From NCBI GenBank assembly GCA_009746045.1, contig RPFO01001137.1, positions 1 to 64,000 of the forward strand: a stretch of 64,000 bases of DNA, written 5' to 3'. A program made the position numbers and the translations under genes. This document shows positions 33,776 to 44,579 of the stretch, piece after piece. Each line of letters starts with the position of its first letter. Within the stretch, counting starts at the first letter, position 1. The notes below the pieces were generated by a model. It was not told the DNA's origin. It made no database searches and worked only from the letters and a program-made list of their open reading frames with translations. The stretch is from Mesostigma viride. Lineage: Eukaryota > Streptophyta > Mesostigmatophyceae > Mesostigmatales > Mesostigmataceae.

Positions 33776-34579
33776 AAGTCCACCTCCCCATAGGCCAGCA
33801 GGTCATGCTATTGTATCACACACCATAGGCAGTTTGCACACTAGTGGCTCCTCTTGACAGGCTTGTGTGTTGCTTTTTTTCAGTTTTGCATGTGTGCCCT
33901 GTTTGGTAGTGCATGATGATCTGATTGCTGTATGGAATAGCATGTCAGTGGTGTCATGTGCATGGTGGTGTGGCTCACCACGTGTAGCTTGATAGCTGAC
34001 AGCCCCACTAGTGCTTGTAAATGGCAGTCAAGCATGCAGTGTTTGCATGACTCTAGCCAGTTTAGTTTACATGGCCACCTTGGTTGTAACTGCAACCATT
34101 TTGAGCTTGGGGGAATAATAAATAGGGTGGGGAACTGGGGATATACCCTTGTGTCCCAGCGTGTGCCAGCACCCACTCCTTTAATTACGCATGTCTTTGC
34201 CAGCATAATAAAGACTTTTATTGCAAACATTCAGTCCAAACTGTCAGAGATATTCATGCATTATGTGTATGCAAGTAATTGAGTCATTGGACTCACAATA
34301 ATGGTGGCAACCATGAGAAATGATGCATTATGTAAAAATGACAGTTTCGGCCGGTTTATGGGCTGCTGGGTGTACAGGGTGTAACTGCTGGCATACCCAT
34401 CCAACCATTGACCCCAGTGGCTCAAACTATTCACCAACTAACTTTTCACCATCCCTGAAGTGGTAGGAGTCTAGGTCTTATAACATAATTCGAAATGTAC
34501 ATTCTACCAAAAATGAAAAAGCGCGTCTTGACCCCCCTGACTTTGATGGCAGTTATATATGGCCTACCCTGCATATATG
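33776..34579. other. 3' part of the piggyBac element before the LINE insertion
   Basis: Transposase 3' flank with no further ORF of note. An AATAATAAA cluster near 34,113 and 34,207 could serve in polyadenylation. The LINE copy starts after GCATATATG at 34571-34579. Confidence 0.5.
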
Positions 34580-35975
34580 TAAGCTCCCTCCAGTCGGCCT
34601 TGGCGCAGCTGGTCCCGGGCCCCGACCTGCCGCCACATGCTATTCGCATTGCCTCCCTGCCTGCACGGATGGGTGGCTGTGGTCTGACTCGTGCCGCCCG
34701 GCTGGCCCCAGCAGCATTTTTGGGCTCCGTCGCTCAGTCGTGGGCGGAAAGCTGCCGGCTCCTGCCCCTTTTGGCAACGGCAGCGCCTGACCTCCTGGAC
34801 CCCAGCAGCCCTTTGCCCTTCGTCACCGCCATCCAGGAGGCCTATGCTGAGATCCAGCAGGCCTGTTCTCCCGTCCGTGCCGCTCAGGCGGTACAGCGCC
34901 ACCTCCCTCGCGGCACTCCCTCGGTCGCCTCAGTTCAATCTCCCGCCGCATTCCCTGCTCGCGTCATCGATAAACACCAGAAAACCTACGCGGGTATTCT
35001 GCACACGGCTGATTGGATTGCTCTTTTCGCGGACCTCAACGCTCAGGGACGTGCGTGGCTGTTCTCGCTTTCCTTGCGGAGTGTGGGCTCGGCGTACCTT
35101 CGTGCTCTTCCGGCCATGGCCCCCCCATTCGCCTTGGCTCCCAGCCACTACTCGGTGGCGCTCCGGCACCAGCTATTTGCCCCGCAGCCTCTTGTTCCGG
35201 CCGGGCGGCCTTGTGGTAGCTGTGGGCAGCCGCTGGATCCCACGGGGACTCACTACCTTGCCTGCATGGGGGGCCAACAGAATCAGAATTGGTATTTGTA
35301 TTTGCACACTGTCCTCCTGACGGTGGTGCTCGCCATGATTCGGTCGGTTTTCCCCCACGCGAACATCCGGTCCGAGGATGCGGATGGCGCTGCCTTCTAT
35401 TCCCCCACCAACCACCGGCCTGACATCGTGGTGCTGGACTTTGAGGGGGGTGGCCGGCATCTGCTTATTGACGTTTCGGTGGCGCGGCCCTTGGCTCTTA
35501 GCCACGTGGCTGGGGCCTCCCTCACGGCAGGTTACACGGCGGACCGGGCGGAGCGGGCCAAGCTCCTGGCCTACGGCGACGTCGGGCACCATCGTGTGGT
35601 GCCCTTTGTCCTGGAGGAGTTTGGGGCCATGGGGCCCCTGACCTCCGCCTTCTTCAAGGAGTGTTGCCGGCTCCGGGAGGACCGGCTGGACCTGGAGGGC
35701 CAGCGGGCCCCATGGTCGGCGCGGACCTGGACGTCATATTGGCGTCAGCGCTTGTCGGTGGCGCTGACTCGGGCCATGGCGGACATCATGCTCCGCCGTA
35801 CGCGGGCTGATTTTGCGGTGCAGCAGGGCTCTTAGGTTCCTCCCGTTAGGAGTTTCCATTGGTCTTATGGTAGTATAGAGCTTTGACATGGCTCTGTATA
35901 TAGGTTTATAGCTGGGCGTTTGCTTTGGTTTGAGTGATTTCACTCTGCTGTAAGTAATTATATTTTTAATATATG
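34580..35975 (+). mobile_element. 5'-truncated LINE copy 1, with C-terminal REL endonuclease ORF
   Basis: The only copy here with a long ORF: about 418 codons after the junction, ending at TAG 35833-35835. It carries the C-terminal part of a LINE polyprotein. CGSCGQPLDP...THYLAC is a CCHC-type finger (C-x2-C-x9-H-x3-C), and NHRPDIVVLDF...LLIDVSV is the PD...D core of a restriction-like endonuclease as in R2/NeSL/Dualen-type LINEs. The RT is missing through 5' truncation. The 3' UTR of about 140 bp ends TTTTTAATATATG. Earlier codons of the same open frame (34495-34579) are piggyBac sequence. Confidence 0.85.
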
Positions 35976-36131
35976 TAAGGTTGTGATATACCAAGCCGAA
36001 GGGCAACTCATGGACATGCTTGCCCCCCAAGGACAGCCATTGGATATGGGTAGGTTGGATGGCATCTGGTTTGCAAAATTGTGAAGATCCAGCCGATTTA
36101 TCGGCAGGATCTCGGCTCATTTAGGGGTTAA

Positions 36132-36460
36132 GGGCCACACTGGCTAAGGGCCACCCCTGGACCCCCAGCCCCCACCCCATGCAGCATTTTGCTGCAATTT
36201 GGTTTGAAATGTCCAGATTAATACATTACAGGTGGCAGCGTAGCCGGTAAGGGAAGGGCCCCAGCGGTTGCGTCCAGGCCATGCCGTGATTCGATCCATC
36301 CAGCTGCAAGCTTGTTGTCGGTCGTTGCTTCGCATACCGCGCCGTACTTACTTGCACCCCTTGGATTAGCAACGCACTTTGCACATGCAAGGGTACGTGC
36401 TCCGCATCGAGCTCGACACGCAGCTTGTTCACTGTTCCATAAAACCGGCGTTCATTCACC
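36132..36460. other. Unassigned flank between piggyBac and the HIRAN-like ORF
   Basis: An open frame on the minus strand (36469 to 36226, MVVMVNERRFYGTVNKLRVE...) has plausible composition but no recognised motif. It overlaps the first codons of the HIRAN-like ORF, so at most one of the two is likely real here. Confidence 0.35.
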
Positions 36461-36787
36461 ATGACGACCACAAGCCATCGAGTCGTGATGTCCAGCGGAC
36501 GTCACCCTGAAAGGTTTGGCGTATTACAGTACGATAATCACGGCGTGCCAGTACAGTATGTAGAGGTTGCTGCTGGCTGGGAGTTGAAGCCAGGAAATCC
36601 TCGCGACAAAAATGCTATCGCAGTTTCGTTAAACGGCGACAAAGTAGGCTACTTATAACTTAGCCGTGGAGGAGGCAAGCTTACTTACATGTTGGCTCCG
36701 CTGTACGTTCAGGGCCGGCTCGATCACCATGGAGCTTGCATGGTTGGGACAATGAAGTCCCACCCGTATCGATGGCAGATCCTTTGA
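36461..36787 (+). pseudogene. Small HIRAN-domain-like ORF with in-frame TAA
   Basis: ATG 36461 opens a frame with VQYVEVAAGWELKPGNPRDK then NAIAVSLNGDKVGYL. The pattern of a small residue, NPxDxNAIxV and GYL is typical of the HIRAN domain (a DNA-end-binding fold found in helicases and as small single-domain proteins). TAA at 36656-36658 stops it at 65 codons. The same frame then reads LSRGGGKLTYMLAPLYVQGR and ACMVG, which fits the rest of a HIRAN domain (LPREL...LAPLLDxG), to TGA 36785-36787. I therefore read it as one domain of about 108 codons with a premature stop. Identification is by motif only. Confidence 0.5.
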
Positions 36788-37084
36788 GCTACATTTACCA
36801 TTGTACATGGAAATGTAGGTGACATTACCCGGCAGCTTGCTCGATGAGTTGGGAAATGCGCTTTGCATTGGTTAAGCTATCTCTTGTATGCTTCGTCAAA
36901 TGGACTTGATAATTTGACATGTATTGGGCTTGACGTGGTCCCATCTTGATGTACTTGTGAAATGTGAAGGTAATTTTCATGCTGGTGAAATTTAGAGGCT
37001 TTCAGCTATGAACATTGACAGTAGTGTGAGCTTAGCAAGTACCACCAAAGTTACTCTTACGATGCAAACATTATCAAGTTTCTA
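36788..37084. other. No feature seen
   Basis: Short A+T-richer spacer before the hexamer array. No ORF or repeat stands out. Confidence 0.5.
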
Positions 37085-38085
37085 GATATCCTTCTGCCCT
37101 TGCCCTTGCCATTGCCCTTGCCCATCGATCATACAGCTTGCAATTGCCCTTGCCCTTGGCCATCATACTTGCCCTTGCCCATCATACTTGCCCTTGCCCT
37201 AAGTTGCCCTTGTCCTTGCCCTTGCCCTTAATTGCCCTTGCCCTTGCCCTTGCCCTTGCCCTTGCCCTTGCCCTTGCCCTTGCCCTTGCCCTTGCCCTTG
37301 CCCTTGCCCTTGCCCTTGCCCTTGCCCTTGCCCTTGCCCTTGCCCTTGCCCTTGCCCTTGCCCTTGCCCTTGCCCTTGCCCTTGCCCTTGCCCTTGCCCT
37401 TGCCCTTGCCCTTGCCCTTGCCCTTGCCCTTGCCCTTTGTCCTTGCCCTTGCCCTTGCCCTTGCCCTTGCCCTTGCCCTTGCCCTTGCCCTTGCCCTTCA
37501 TTGCCCTTGCCCTTGCCCTTGCCCTTGCCCTTGCCCTTGCCCTTGCCCTTGCCCTTGCCCTTGCCCTTGCCCTTGCCCTTGCCCTTGCCCTTGCCCTTGC
37601 CCTTGCCCTTGCCCTTGCCCTTGCCCTTGCCCTTGCCCTTGCCCTTGCCCTTGCCCTTGCCCTTGCCCTTGCCCTTGCCCTTGCCCTTGCCCTTGCCCTT
37701 GCCCTTGCCCTTGCCCTTGCCCTTGCCCTTGCCCTTGCCCTTGCCCTTGCCCTTGCCCTTGCATGCCCTTGCCCTTGCCCTTGCCCTTGCCCTTGCCCTT
37801 GCCCTTGCCCTCTTGCCCTTGCCCTTGCCCTTGCCCTTGCCCTTGCCCTCTTGCCCTTGCCCTTGCCCTTGCCCTTGCCCTTGCCCTTGCCCTTGCATGC
37901 CCTTGCCCTTGCCCTTGCCCTTGCCCTTGCCCTTGCCCTTGCCCTTGCCCTTGCCCTTGCCCTTGCCCTTGCCCTTGCCCTTGCCCTTGCCCTTGCCCTT
38001 GCCCTTGCCCTTGCCCTTGCCCTTGCCCTTGCCCTTGCCCTTGCCCTTGCCCTTGCCCTTGCCCTTGCGCTTGCATGCCCTTGCC
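37085..38085. repeat. TTGCCC hexamer array
   Basis: About 1 kb of (CCCTTG)n, nearly perfect from 37225, with interruptions at 37435, 37497, 37762, 37810, 37850 and 37897 (TGCATGCC or a CTCTTG unit). It is stop-free in several frames (Leu-Pro, Leu-Ala, Cys-Pro; Gly-Lys, Ala-Arg, Gly-Gln on -); these are not genes. The head is irregular, with CCATCATACTTG spacers that recur at 38876-38985. Confidence 0.97.
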
Positions 38086-38089
38086 CATC

Positions 38090-38845
38090 ATATGTTGCAC
38101 GGATGCAACATGCCGTTTGTGGTATTAAATTATCGATCCATCCCGGTCGATCGGCGCCGACCGTAATCCGGCGCCAGTGCCGAGGCCATAGTATAGTTGG
38201 CAGCCGAGGCAATCCGCCGTGTGGAAGTAAGTGTAGAAGTTTTGCTGACGAACTTGGCCTTTGCGCCGTAGGCAGACCTAGCGCCTGAACGGGAGTTACG
38301 GGACTGAGCCAAGTGGCACTGCACACGCGTTATGATGGTACCTACGGACATTTGGATATTTTTCAGGAGAGGCCTCTAGCCGTACTGGCCTTTATTGTGT
38401 TCTAGACGGTTCGAGAAGCCCGTCCCCGCGGACCTGACGTCATGCCTGGTTGGCAGAGCTAGGCGCAGCCACCAACGGGGACGAAGGGACAAAATAGGCA
38501 AGGCACGAGCTATGCCAGCAATCCGGACCTTGTATCGTAATTTACCACGTTGCTCTACAGATTATTTACCATCGCTTAATCCTGGAGTGTGATTCTCCTG
38601 TGGGCTCGAGTGTGAATCCCTCGCCTACTGGGTGTAAGTCTTCCCGCATTGAGTGTTTTTATCTGTGTGGTAACATTGTAAAATACGAAACCGGTTTTCC
38701 GGGTTTGAGCTTATTCGTATTGTGTGACAAGTATTCTTAAGCCACCATCGTGCGCTGTGACGCATAGGAAGTCAAACGTCTTTCGCATTCATTCTCAATC
38801 ATTAAGGCGCTATTTTAAATAGCCATACATGTTAAATCATACTTG
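38090..38845. other. No gene seen between the hexamer arrays
   Basis: No recognisable protein or RNA. Open frames are short and without motifs. Confidence 0.45.
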
Positions 38846-39087
38846 CCCTGAATTGCCCTTGCCCTTGCCCTTGCCCATCATACTTGCCCTGAATCGCCCT
38901 TGTCCTTGCCCTTGCCCTTGCCCATCATACTTGCCCTGAATTGCCCTGAATTGCCCTTGCCCTTGCCCTTGCCCATCATACTTGCCCTGAATTGCCCTTG
39001 CCCTTGCCCTTGCCCTTGCCCTTGCCCTTGCCCTTGCCCTTGCCCTTGCCCTTGCCCTTGCCCTTGCCCTTGCCCTCGCCCTTGCCC
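38846..39087. repeat. Second TTGCCC hexamer array
   Basis: Starts with mixed units TTGCCCTGAA and CCCATCATACTTG, then pure (TTGCCC)n from about 38994 to 39080. It resembles the irregular head of the array at 37085, so both probably derive from one locus. Confidence 0.95.
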
Positions 39088-39164
39088 CGCATCGATTGGG
39101 CAGGGCGCGCGCAAGTTAATTGCCGTGGGTTGCGACGGGACAAGGGGACCCTGGCATATATATG

Positions 39165-39830
39165 TTGTCCTCCTGACGGTGGTGCTCGCCATGATTCGGT
39201 CGGTTTTCCCCCACGCGAACATCCGGTCCGAGGATGCGGATGGCGCTGCCTTCTATTCCCCCAACCACCGGCCTGACATCGTGGTGCTGGACTTTGAGGG
39301 GGGTGGCCGGCATCTGCTTATTGACGTTTCGGTGGCGCGGCCCTTGGCTCTTAGCCACGTGGCTGGGGCCTCCCTCACGGCAGGTTACACGGCGGACCGG
39401 GCGGAGCGGGCCAAGCTCCTGGCCTACGGCGACGTCGGGCACCATCGTGTGGTGCCCTTTGTCCTGGAGGAGTTTGGGGCCATGGGGCCCCTGACCTCCG
39501 CCTTCTTCAAGGAGTGTTGCCGGCTCCGGGAGGACCGGCTGGACCTGGAGGGCCAGCGGGCCCCATGGTCGGCGCGGACCTGGACGTCATATTGGCGTCA
39601 GCGCTTGTCGGTGGCGCTGACTCGGGCCATGGCGGACATCATGCTCCGCCGTACGCGGGCTGATTTTGCGGTGCAGCAGGGCTATTAGGTTCCTCCCGTT
39701 AGGCGTTTCCATTGGTCTTATCGTAGTATAGAGCTTTGACATGGCTCTGTATATAGGTTTATAGCTGGGCGTTTGCTTTGGTTTGAGTGATTTCACTCTG
39801 CTGTAAGTAATTATATTTTTAATATATATG
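39165..39830 (+). mobile_element. 5'-truncated LINE copy 2
   Basis: Begins after CATATATATG at TGTCCTCCTGACGGTGG, which corresponds to about 35310 in copy 1. It keeps the PD...D endonuclease core (NHRPDIVVLDF, with one Asn codon fewer than copy 1) and the stop, then the 3' UTR ending TTAATATATATG. Nearly identical to copy 1. The open frame extends 5' into the hexamer array only by chance. Confidence 0.88.
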
Positions 39831-40146
39831 TTGCCGGCTCCGGGAGGACCGGCTGGACCTGGAGGGCCAGCGGGCCCCATGGTCGGCGCGGACCTGGACG
39901 TCATATTGGCGTCAGCGCTTGTCGGTGGCGCTGACTCGGGCCATGGCTGACATCATGCTCCGCCGTATGCGGGCTGATTTTGCTGTGCAGCAGGGCTATT
40001 GGGTTCCTCCCGTCAGGAGTTTCCATTGGTCTTATCGTAGTATAGAGCTTTGACATGGCTCTGTATATAGGTTTATAGCTGGGCGTTTGCTTTGGTTTGA
40101 GTGATTTCACTCTGCTGTAAGTAATTATATTTTTAATATATATATG
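39831..40146 (+). mobile_element. 5'-truncated LINE copy 3
   Basis: Starts at TTGCCGGCTCCGGG directly after the ATATATATG tail of copy 2. It has the last 60 or so codons of the ORF, with the stop changed (GGCTATTGG), and the complete 3' UTR ending ATATATATATG. Confidence 0.88.
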
Positions 40147-40920
40147 TAGCTGTGGGCAGCCGCTGGATCCCACGGGGACTCACTATACCTTGCCTGCATG
40201 GGGGGCCAACAGAATCAGAATTGGTATTTGTATTTGCACACTGTCCTCCTGACGGTGGTGCTCGCCATGGTTCGGTCGGTTTTCCCCCACGCGAACATCC
40301 GGTCCGAGGATGCGGATGGCGCTGCCTTCTATTCCCCCAACCACCGGCCTGACATCATGGTGCTGGACTTTGAGGGGGGTGCATGGCCGGCATCTGCTTA
40401 TTGACGTTTCGGTGGCGCGGCCCCGGCTTGGCTCTTAGCCACGTGGCTGGGGCCTCCCTCACGGCAGGTTACACGGCGGACCGGGCGGAGCGAGCCAAGC
40501 TCCTGGCCTACGGCGACGTCGGGCACCATCGTGTGGTGCCCTTTGTCCTGGAGGAGTTTTGGGCCATGGGGCCCCTGACCTCCGCCTTCTTCAAGGAGTG
40601 TTGCCTGCTCCGGGCTCAGGACGGGCTGGACCTGGAGCCGGGCCAGCGGGCCCCATGGTCGGCGCGGACCTGGACGTCATATTAGCGTCAGCGCTTGTCG
40701 GTGGCGCTGACTCGGGCCATGGCTGACATCATGCTCTGCCGTACGCGGGCTGATTTTGCGGTGCAGCAGGGCTATTAGGTTCCTCCCGTTAGGAGTTTCC
40801 ATTGGTCTTATCGTAGTATAGAGCTTTGACATGGCTCTGTATATAGGTTTATAGCTGGGCGTTTGCTTTGGTTTGAGTGATTTCACTCTGCTGTAAGTAA
40901 TTATATATTTAATATATATG
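40147..40920 (+). mobile_element. 5'-truncated LINE copy 4
   Basis: Starts at TAGCTGTGGGCAGCCGC directly after the tail of copy 3. It covers the CCHC and endonuclease region but is broken by frameshifts (near 40,190 and 40,380), small insertions (GCTCAG near 40,616) and an in-frame TAG at 40682. The 3' UTR ends TTAATATATATG at 40920. The most decayed of the four copies. Confidence 0.88.
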
Positions 40921-41049
40921 TAGGAGGACTGGTGTACGTCTAGCTGGCTGGCCATGCAGTCCTAAGCCGGCCGCCCGCAGATCGAGCCCACAGATCGGTA
41001 TAATAAATATAAATATTTCACCTGCATGGTCTGTGCGGGCAATTAAGGT

Positions 41050-43000
41050 GGCCGGCAAAGAGGCGGCGGTGTCGGATGGTACGTATGGGTGACAACAGGG
41101 AGATTGCAGCAGAGCTCGACCCGGCACACCTGGAAATACCGAAGAGCGGTGCGGCGCTCTTCAATGGCAGCGGACGACGAGGATGTGACGGAGCATTCGA
41201 GTGACAGTGCCGTCTTGCTCAGTTCCTGGCAGCTGCTGGAGTGCTGGTCCACCGCTGGTCCATGGTCCACGCCTCGCAGCCGTAAAGGAGGATGCTGAGG
41301 ACAAGGGAACCGAATGCGCTTGCATGCATGAGCCGCAGTCACTCATGCATGCAGTAGCGACATGTCCAGAACCTGTCGAGGCGGCGGAGGGCCGCCCAGG
41401 CCTGGCCAGTGCGGGTGTTGATGTCGTCGGCTGTGGAGGGGAGCCAGCTGCATGCCAAGGAGCTTGAAGCGAGTCGCCGGGGGGACGGGGCTTCCGTGAT
41501 CCAGCAGGAGGAGGGGGGTGGGGTGGTCCCAGCGGGCAAGCCGACGGCCATGACCTCCGTTTCAGTCTTGCTGATCGATCATCATGCCCCATGCACCGCC
41601 CGTGCTTCGAGCTAGTGACAAGCTCCAGTGACAAGTTAGCTATATCTAGCTGGCCAGAGTTGGGCGGACTCCGGACTCCGGTCTCCACGAGCGTCGTGTC
41701 ATCAGCGTACATAGATCAGATCGCTCAGTCGTCATAGGGTGCATGGGTCAACCCCGCCGTAGCTGCAGTGTACTCCGTGATCTCGATCCTGCGGCGGGCG
41801 CCCCTCCACCCGGGCAACGCGGGCTTGTGCACGCCTCATAATATAGTCCACCATAATGATGAATACATATGGGGAAAGCACACATGCAACCCTCCCACAC
41901 TCCTGTGTGCAGGGGGAACGCCGGAGTGACGCCGTCAGCGGTACAGACCTGGGCTTCAGTGGGACCCGCTTCAAAGAACTGGCGGTTGATCTCAACAATG
42001 TACGATGGGACATGACGGAACAGGTGGAGGACCACCCATTATTAGGGCGCGTCCCATATACTGACGGCCGCATGTCCGTATCGAATGCATGCATGCCTTG
42101 GTCACCAAGGCATGGTGTAATCCACGAAGATCGATCAATAGCAATGGCAAGAGGCGGGTTCCAGGCGGGCATGCCCGGCCATTTCCTTGATCATGCAGGC
42201 GGCGCGCGGTCATGGTGACCACCATATTTACATAATTGCGACCAACACGAAAGCCCATCTGGGACTTACCTAGAGGGGAATCAGGCTGGCACGCATGCGG
42301 AACTCAGCAGGAGACGCATGAAGACTTTCAGCGCACACACGGCTTTGGAGGAATATTCGCCGCGGTAGTTGCCGGTATCCGCGGCGAACCCCTTGTCCTT
42401 GTAGAGCATGCCCCGGCCGGACAGCGGTCTTCCAATACATAGGAGGGGGGAGGCCATCTCGTAGAATCCGGTTGCAAATATGCCCGGCTGGCCCGGGCGC
42501 GGAGGAAAGGCTCAAGCTCAGGCATCTTAACCACCTCCGGTGAAATATTGTCCACTCCCATGGCAGCATTGTTGCGGAGGGTGGAGATGGCAGCAGCCCA
42601 TTCCCGGGGGGTCCACTCGTCGCGGGGGCCGGCCGTCCGCCACTGAGGCCCAGCTGGAGAGAGGTGGGACCAAGTAGTCCGTTTCGCGGGTGGGCGCCTG
42701 CGGGGGCTCAATCTAGGTCCGCCGTGGCTAGCTAGCCGCAGTGCGTGCAGTGACAGCGGGGTCGAGCGGGGCCGGGGGCCGGGGCGGTCCAGGCCGGCGG
42801 CGCCCCCGATAGTGTGGCCTGGCCGGAGCTGAACCAAAGCGCAAGGCGTTCACTGGGGGTGCCCGGGATGTCAGCCCATTGTTTTTCCCGCCGTCCGGCA
42901 CGAGACATAGAGTCGAAAGACCGCCATGCCGCCTTGTGCTGGGGTCTTCTGGATGCAGCCTTCACAATCGATTTCTGGCCTGCGCTGACCATTGTCTCTT
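41050..43000 (-). pseudogene. Degenerate LINE reverse transcriptase, minus strand
   Basis: Read from 43,000 down, scattered frames spell a non-LTR RT: EWAAAISTLRNNAAMGVDNI and SPEVVKM (42,620-42,520), YKGQG-like and YRQLP (about 42,390), GFRVGRNYVNMVVTM (about 42,250), CVLSPYVFIIMVDYIMRRA (about 41,860), the catalytic MYADDTTLVETG (41,712; Asp pair 41698-41703), then FGSLVLSILLYGCEAWTM (about 41,300-41,250). At least five frame changes are needed. The YADD box and the C-terminal GCEAWT motif differ from the REL-type LINE next door, so this is a second LINE family. Confidence 0.8.
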
Positions 43001-43136
43001 TGATATGTATCCCCTGCCACCTAGTACTATATGCGCTGGTTGTCTCCTTGATAGAGTTGGAGGGCCGGCATGCATGATGCAGAAATTAAATCTTTGTCTG
43101 TTTTTAATTTACTTACTTAATTTGTGTAAGTAAGTA

Positions 43137-43655
43137 AGTAAGTACTTGGGTGTCATGCGCAAAGGCATGCCACGGAGTACTATGCTAATCTCATTAGAAA
43201 AATAATTACACAAAAGTTTAAACAAATATGGTCTGCATCATCCCCCAACCATTAAGCACTAGATGGGGATGTAATCCTCATCCGAGCTGTCCTCTACTGT
43301 AATGGCAGACGAGGCGGTAGTGTAGCGGCTATCCTCAGGACCAATAACCTCCACCTGCGGACTTCTACCCTGGCTAGCAACGGGCCGCGGGGCCCGTGGG
43401 GAGAAAACAGGAGCATACCCCTCAGGAAGGTGCTTATCGCAGATGGCAGCCCATGTCTCCTTGTCAATCATGTGGGCGCGGAGTACGGATAGTCCCAGAA
43501 ACCCTGCATCTTCAAGCAGTTGTGTCACATAGGTTTTAATTTGTGTCACATAGGTTTTAATTTGTGTCATTATATTTGAAATCATATAATGAGATTAGCA
43601 TATAGTACTCTGCGGTATGCATGCTTATATTTGCGCATGGCACCTAAGTACGTAC
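43137..43655 (-). mobile_element. Small inverted-repeat element
   Basis: Imperfect inverted repeats of about 60-70 bp, 43137-43196 and 43587-43655, share AAGTACTTGGG/AAGTACTTAGG, CATGCGCAAA, GAGTACTATGC and GCTAATCTCATTA. Between them lies one open frame on the minus strand. The left repeat follows a (GTAA)n run. No target duplication is clear. It looks like a MITE or mini-transposon. Confidence 0.65.
43259..43585 (-). CDS. Unknown 108-residue ORF inside the inverted-repeat element
   Basis: ATG at 43585, stop at 43259-43261. A short direct repeat at the N-terminus (IKTYVTQ twice, from a 22-bp duplication near 43520-43565) is followed by LLEDAGFLGLSVLRAHMIDK, ETWAAICDKHLPEGYAP and an acidic C-terminus ending EDSSDEDYIPI. 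The ORF fills the space between the inverted repeats. Family not recognised. It could be a cropped host exon or an element protein. Confidence 0.4.
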   Translation of the reverse strand: MISNIMTQIKTYVTQIKTYVTQLLEDAGFLGLSVLRAHMIDKETWAAICDKHLPEGYAPVFSPRAPRPVASQGRSPQVEVIGPEDSRYTTASSAITVEDSSDEDYIPI

Positions 43656-43664
43656 ATACATGTA

Positions 43665-44579
43665 CAGTCATACCCGCGTTAAGTTACGATCGCCGCCAAT
43701 TTCAGGGCGTCGTAACTTAACGCGGGTAGTAATTTAACGGTAGAATTAGGCTAGCAGCCCACCCCCTCCTCCTCTGACGGACTTCTATACGGCAATCGAC
43801 AGCTCTCGTCAAGCCCGATCCAGCTGCAGCATCAAAGTCGCCGAAAGTCCATTTTTCAGGCTAGATATTTTGGTCAAGGCCGGCGGTGAGGTATACGCCG
43901 GGTGTACTGGTGTAGCAACACAGTGCCTGCGTTTTTTACCAAACTACCGTGTTTCAACCCATAAGCCGACAACTAGACTCGGTAGCGGATCCCCATTAAT
44001 TCCAGCCGGCCTCACATTTGCTTGCAGTGGCAAAACAATGGGGACAGTGGTGAGGGAAGCGTCCTTCACTGTCAATGGCCTGCATGTCAACCGAACAATA
44101 ATAACGTTGCAGCTGACGGCGAGGCATGCGTCCTTGTCAGGGAACGGGACAACCCGTGGTTAACAGCGCCTTCCATTTATCATGGACATTGTCCCCGGCC
44201 TCCGTCATTTTCCTTGTCTTTGCCCTTCTGTGCTTTCGGCATGACGGTACACTAGTGTGATGTGACTTGCCTCATTGCGGGCAACCTGCATGCACCTGGC
44301 TAAAAGGATTTTTATCAGTTGAAATCAGTTGTACTTTGCCGCCGAAACGTCAGATTGCAAAACCATCACAGTACGTGGCGGGTTCCTTCGTCCGGACTTG
44401 TCCATTTTCGCGGTCAAAAGTGGCCATGTACGCCCAGGTTACGCCTTCAAATTGGGCCATACCCGGGTTAAGTTACGGTGGCACCCAGGCTTAAGTTACG
44501 GTCGCCGCCCAAACTTCGGCGTCGTAACTTAACGCGGGTACGTAACCTTCAGAATCGTAACTTAACGCGGGTATGACTG
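43665..44579. mobile_element. TA-flanked inverted-repeat element (pogo/Tc1-mariner-like, non-autonomous)
   Basis: TA at 43663-43664 and 44580-44581 flanks inverted ends CAGTCATACCCGCGTTAAGT and its reverse complement (identical for about 28 bp). Both ends also carry internal extra copies of the TTAAGTTACG motif (43,718-43,740; 44,463-44,560). TA duplication and a CAGT terminus are typical of pogo/Tigger-type Tc1-mariner elements. No transposase motif is seen in the 0.9-kb interior. Confidence 0.8.

Larger units (their letters stand above)
30958..36131 (+). mobile_element. piggyBac-family DNA transposon with TTAA ends
   Basis: TTAA at 30958-30961 and 36128-36131 flank inverted ends CCCCTAAATG (30962-30971) and CATTTAGGGG (36118-36127), the TTAA target and C-rich terminus typical of piggyBac. 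Beyond ten bases the ends diverge, but both are rich in GCCGAT-type motifs. Inside are a piggyBac transposase gene on + and a 5'-truncated LINE copy (34580-35975) that must have landed later. Total 5.2 kb, about 3.8 kb without the LINE. Confidence 0.87.

Noticed and set aside
37138-38326. Leu-Pro, Leu-Ala, Gly-Lys and Gly-Gln repeat proteins
   Set aside because: Translation of the TTGCCC hexamer array on both strands.
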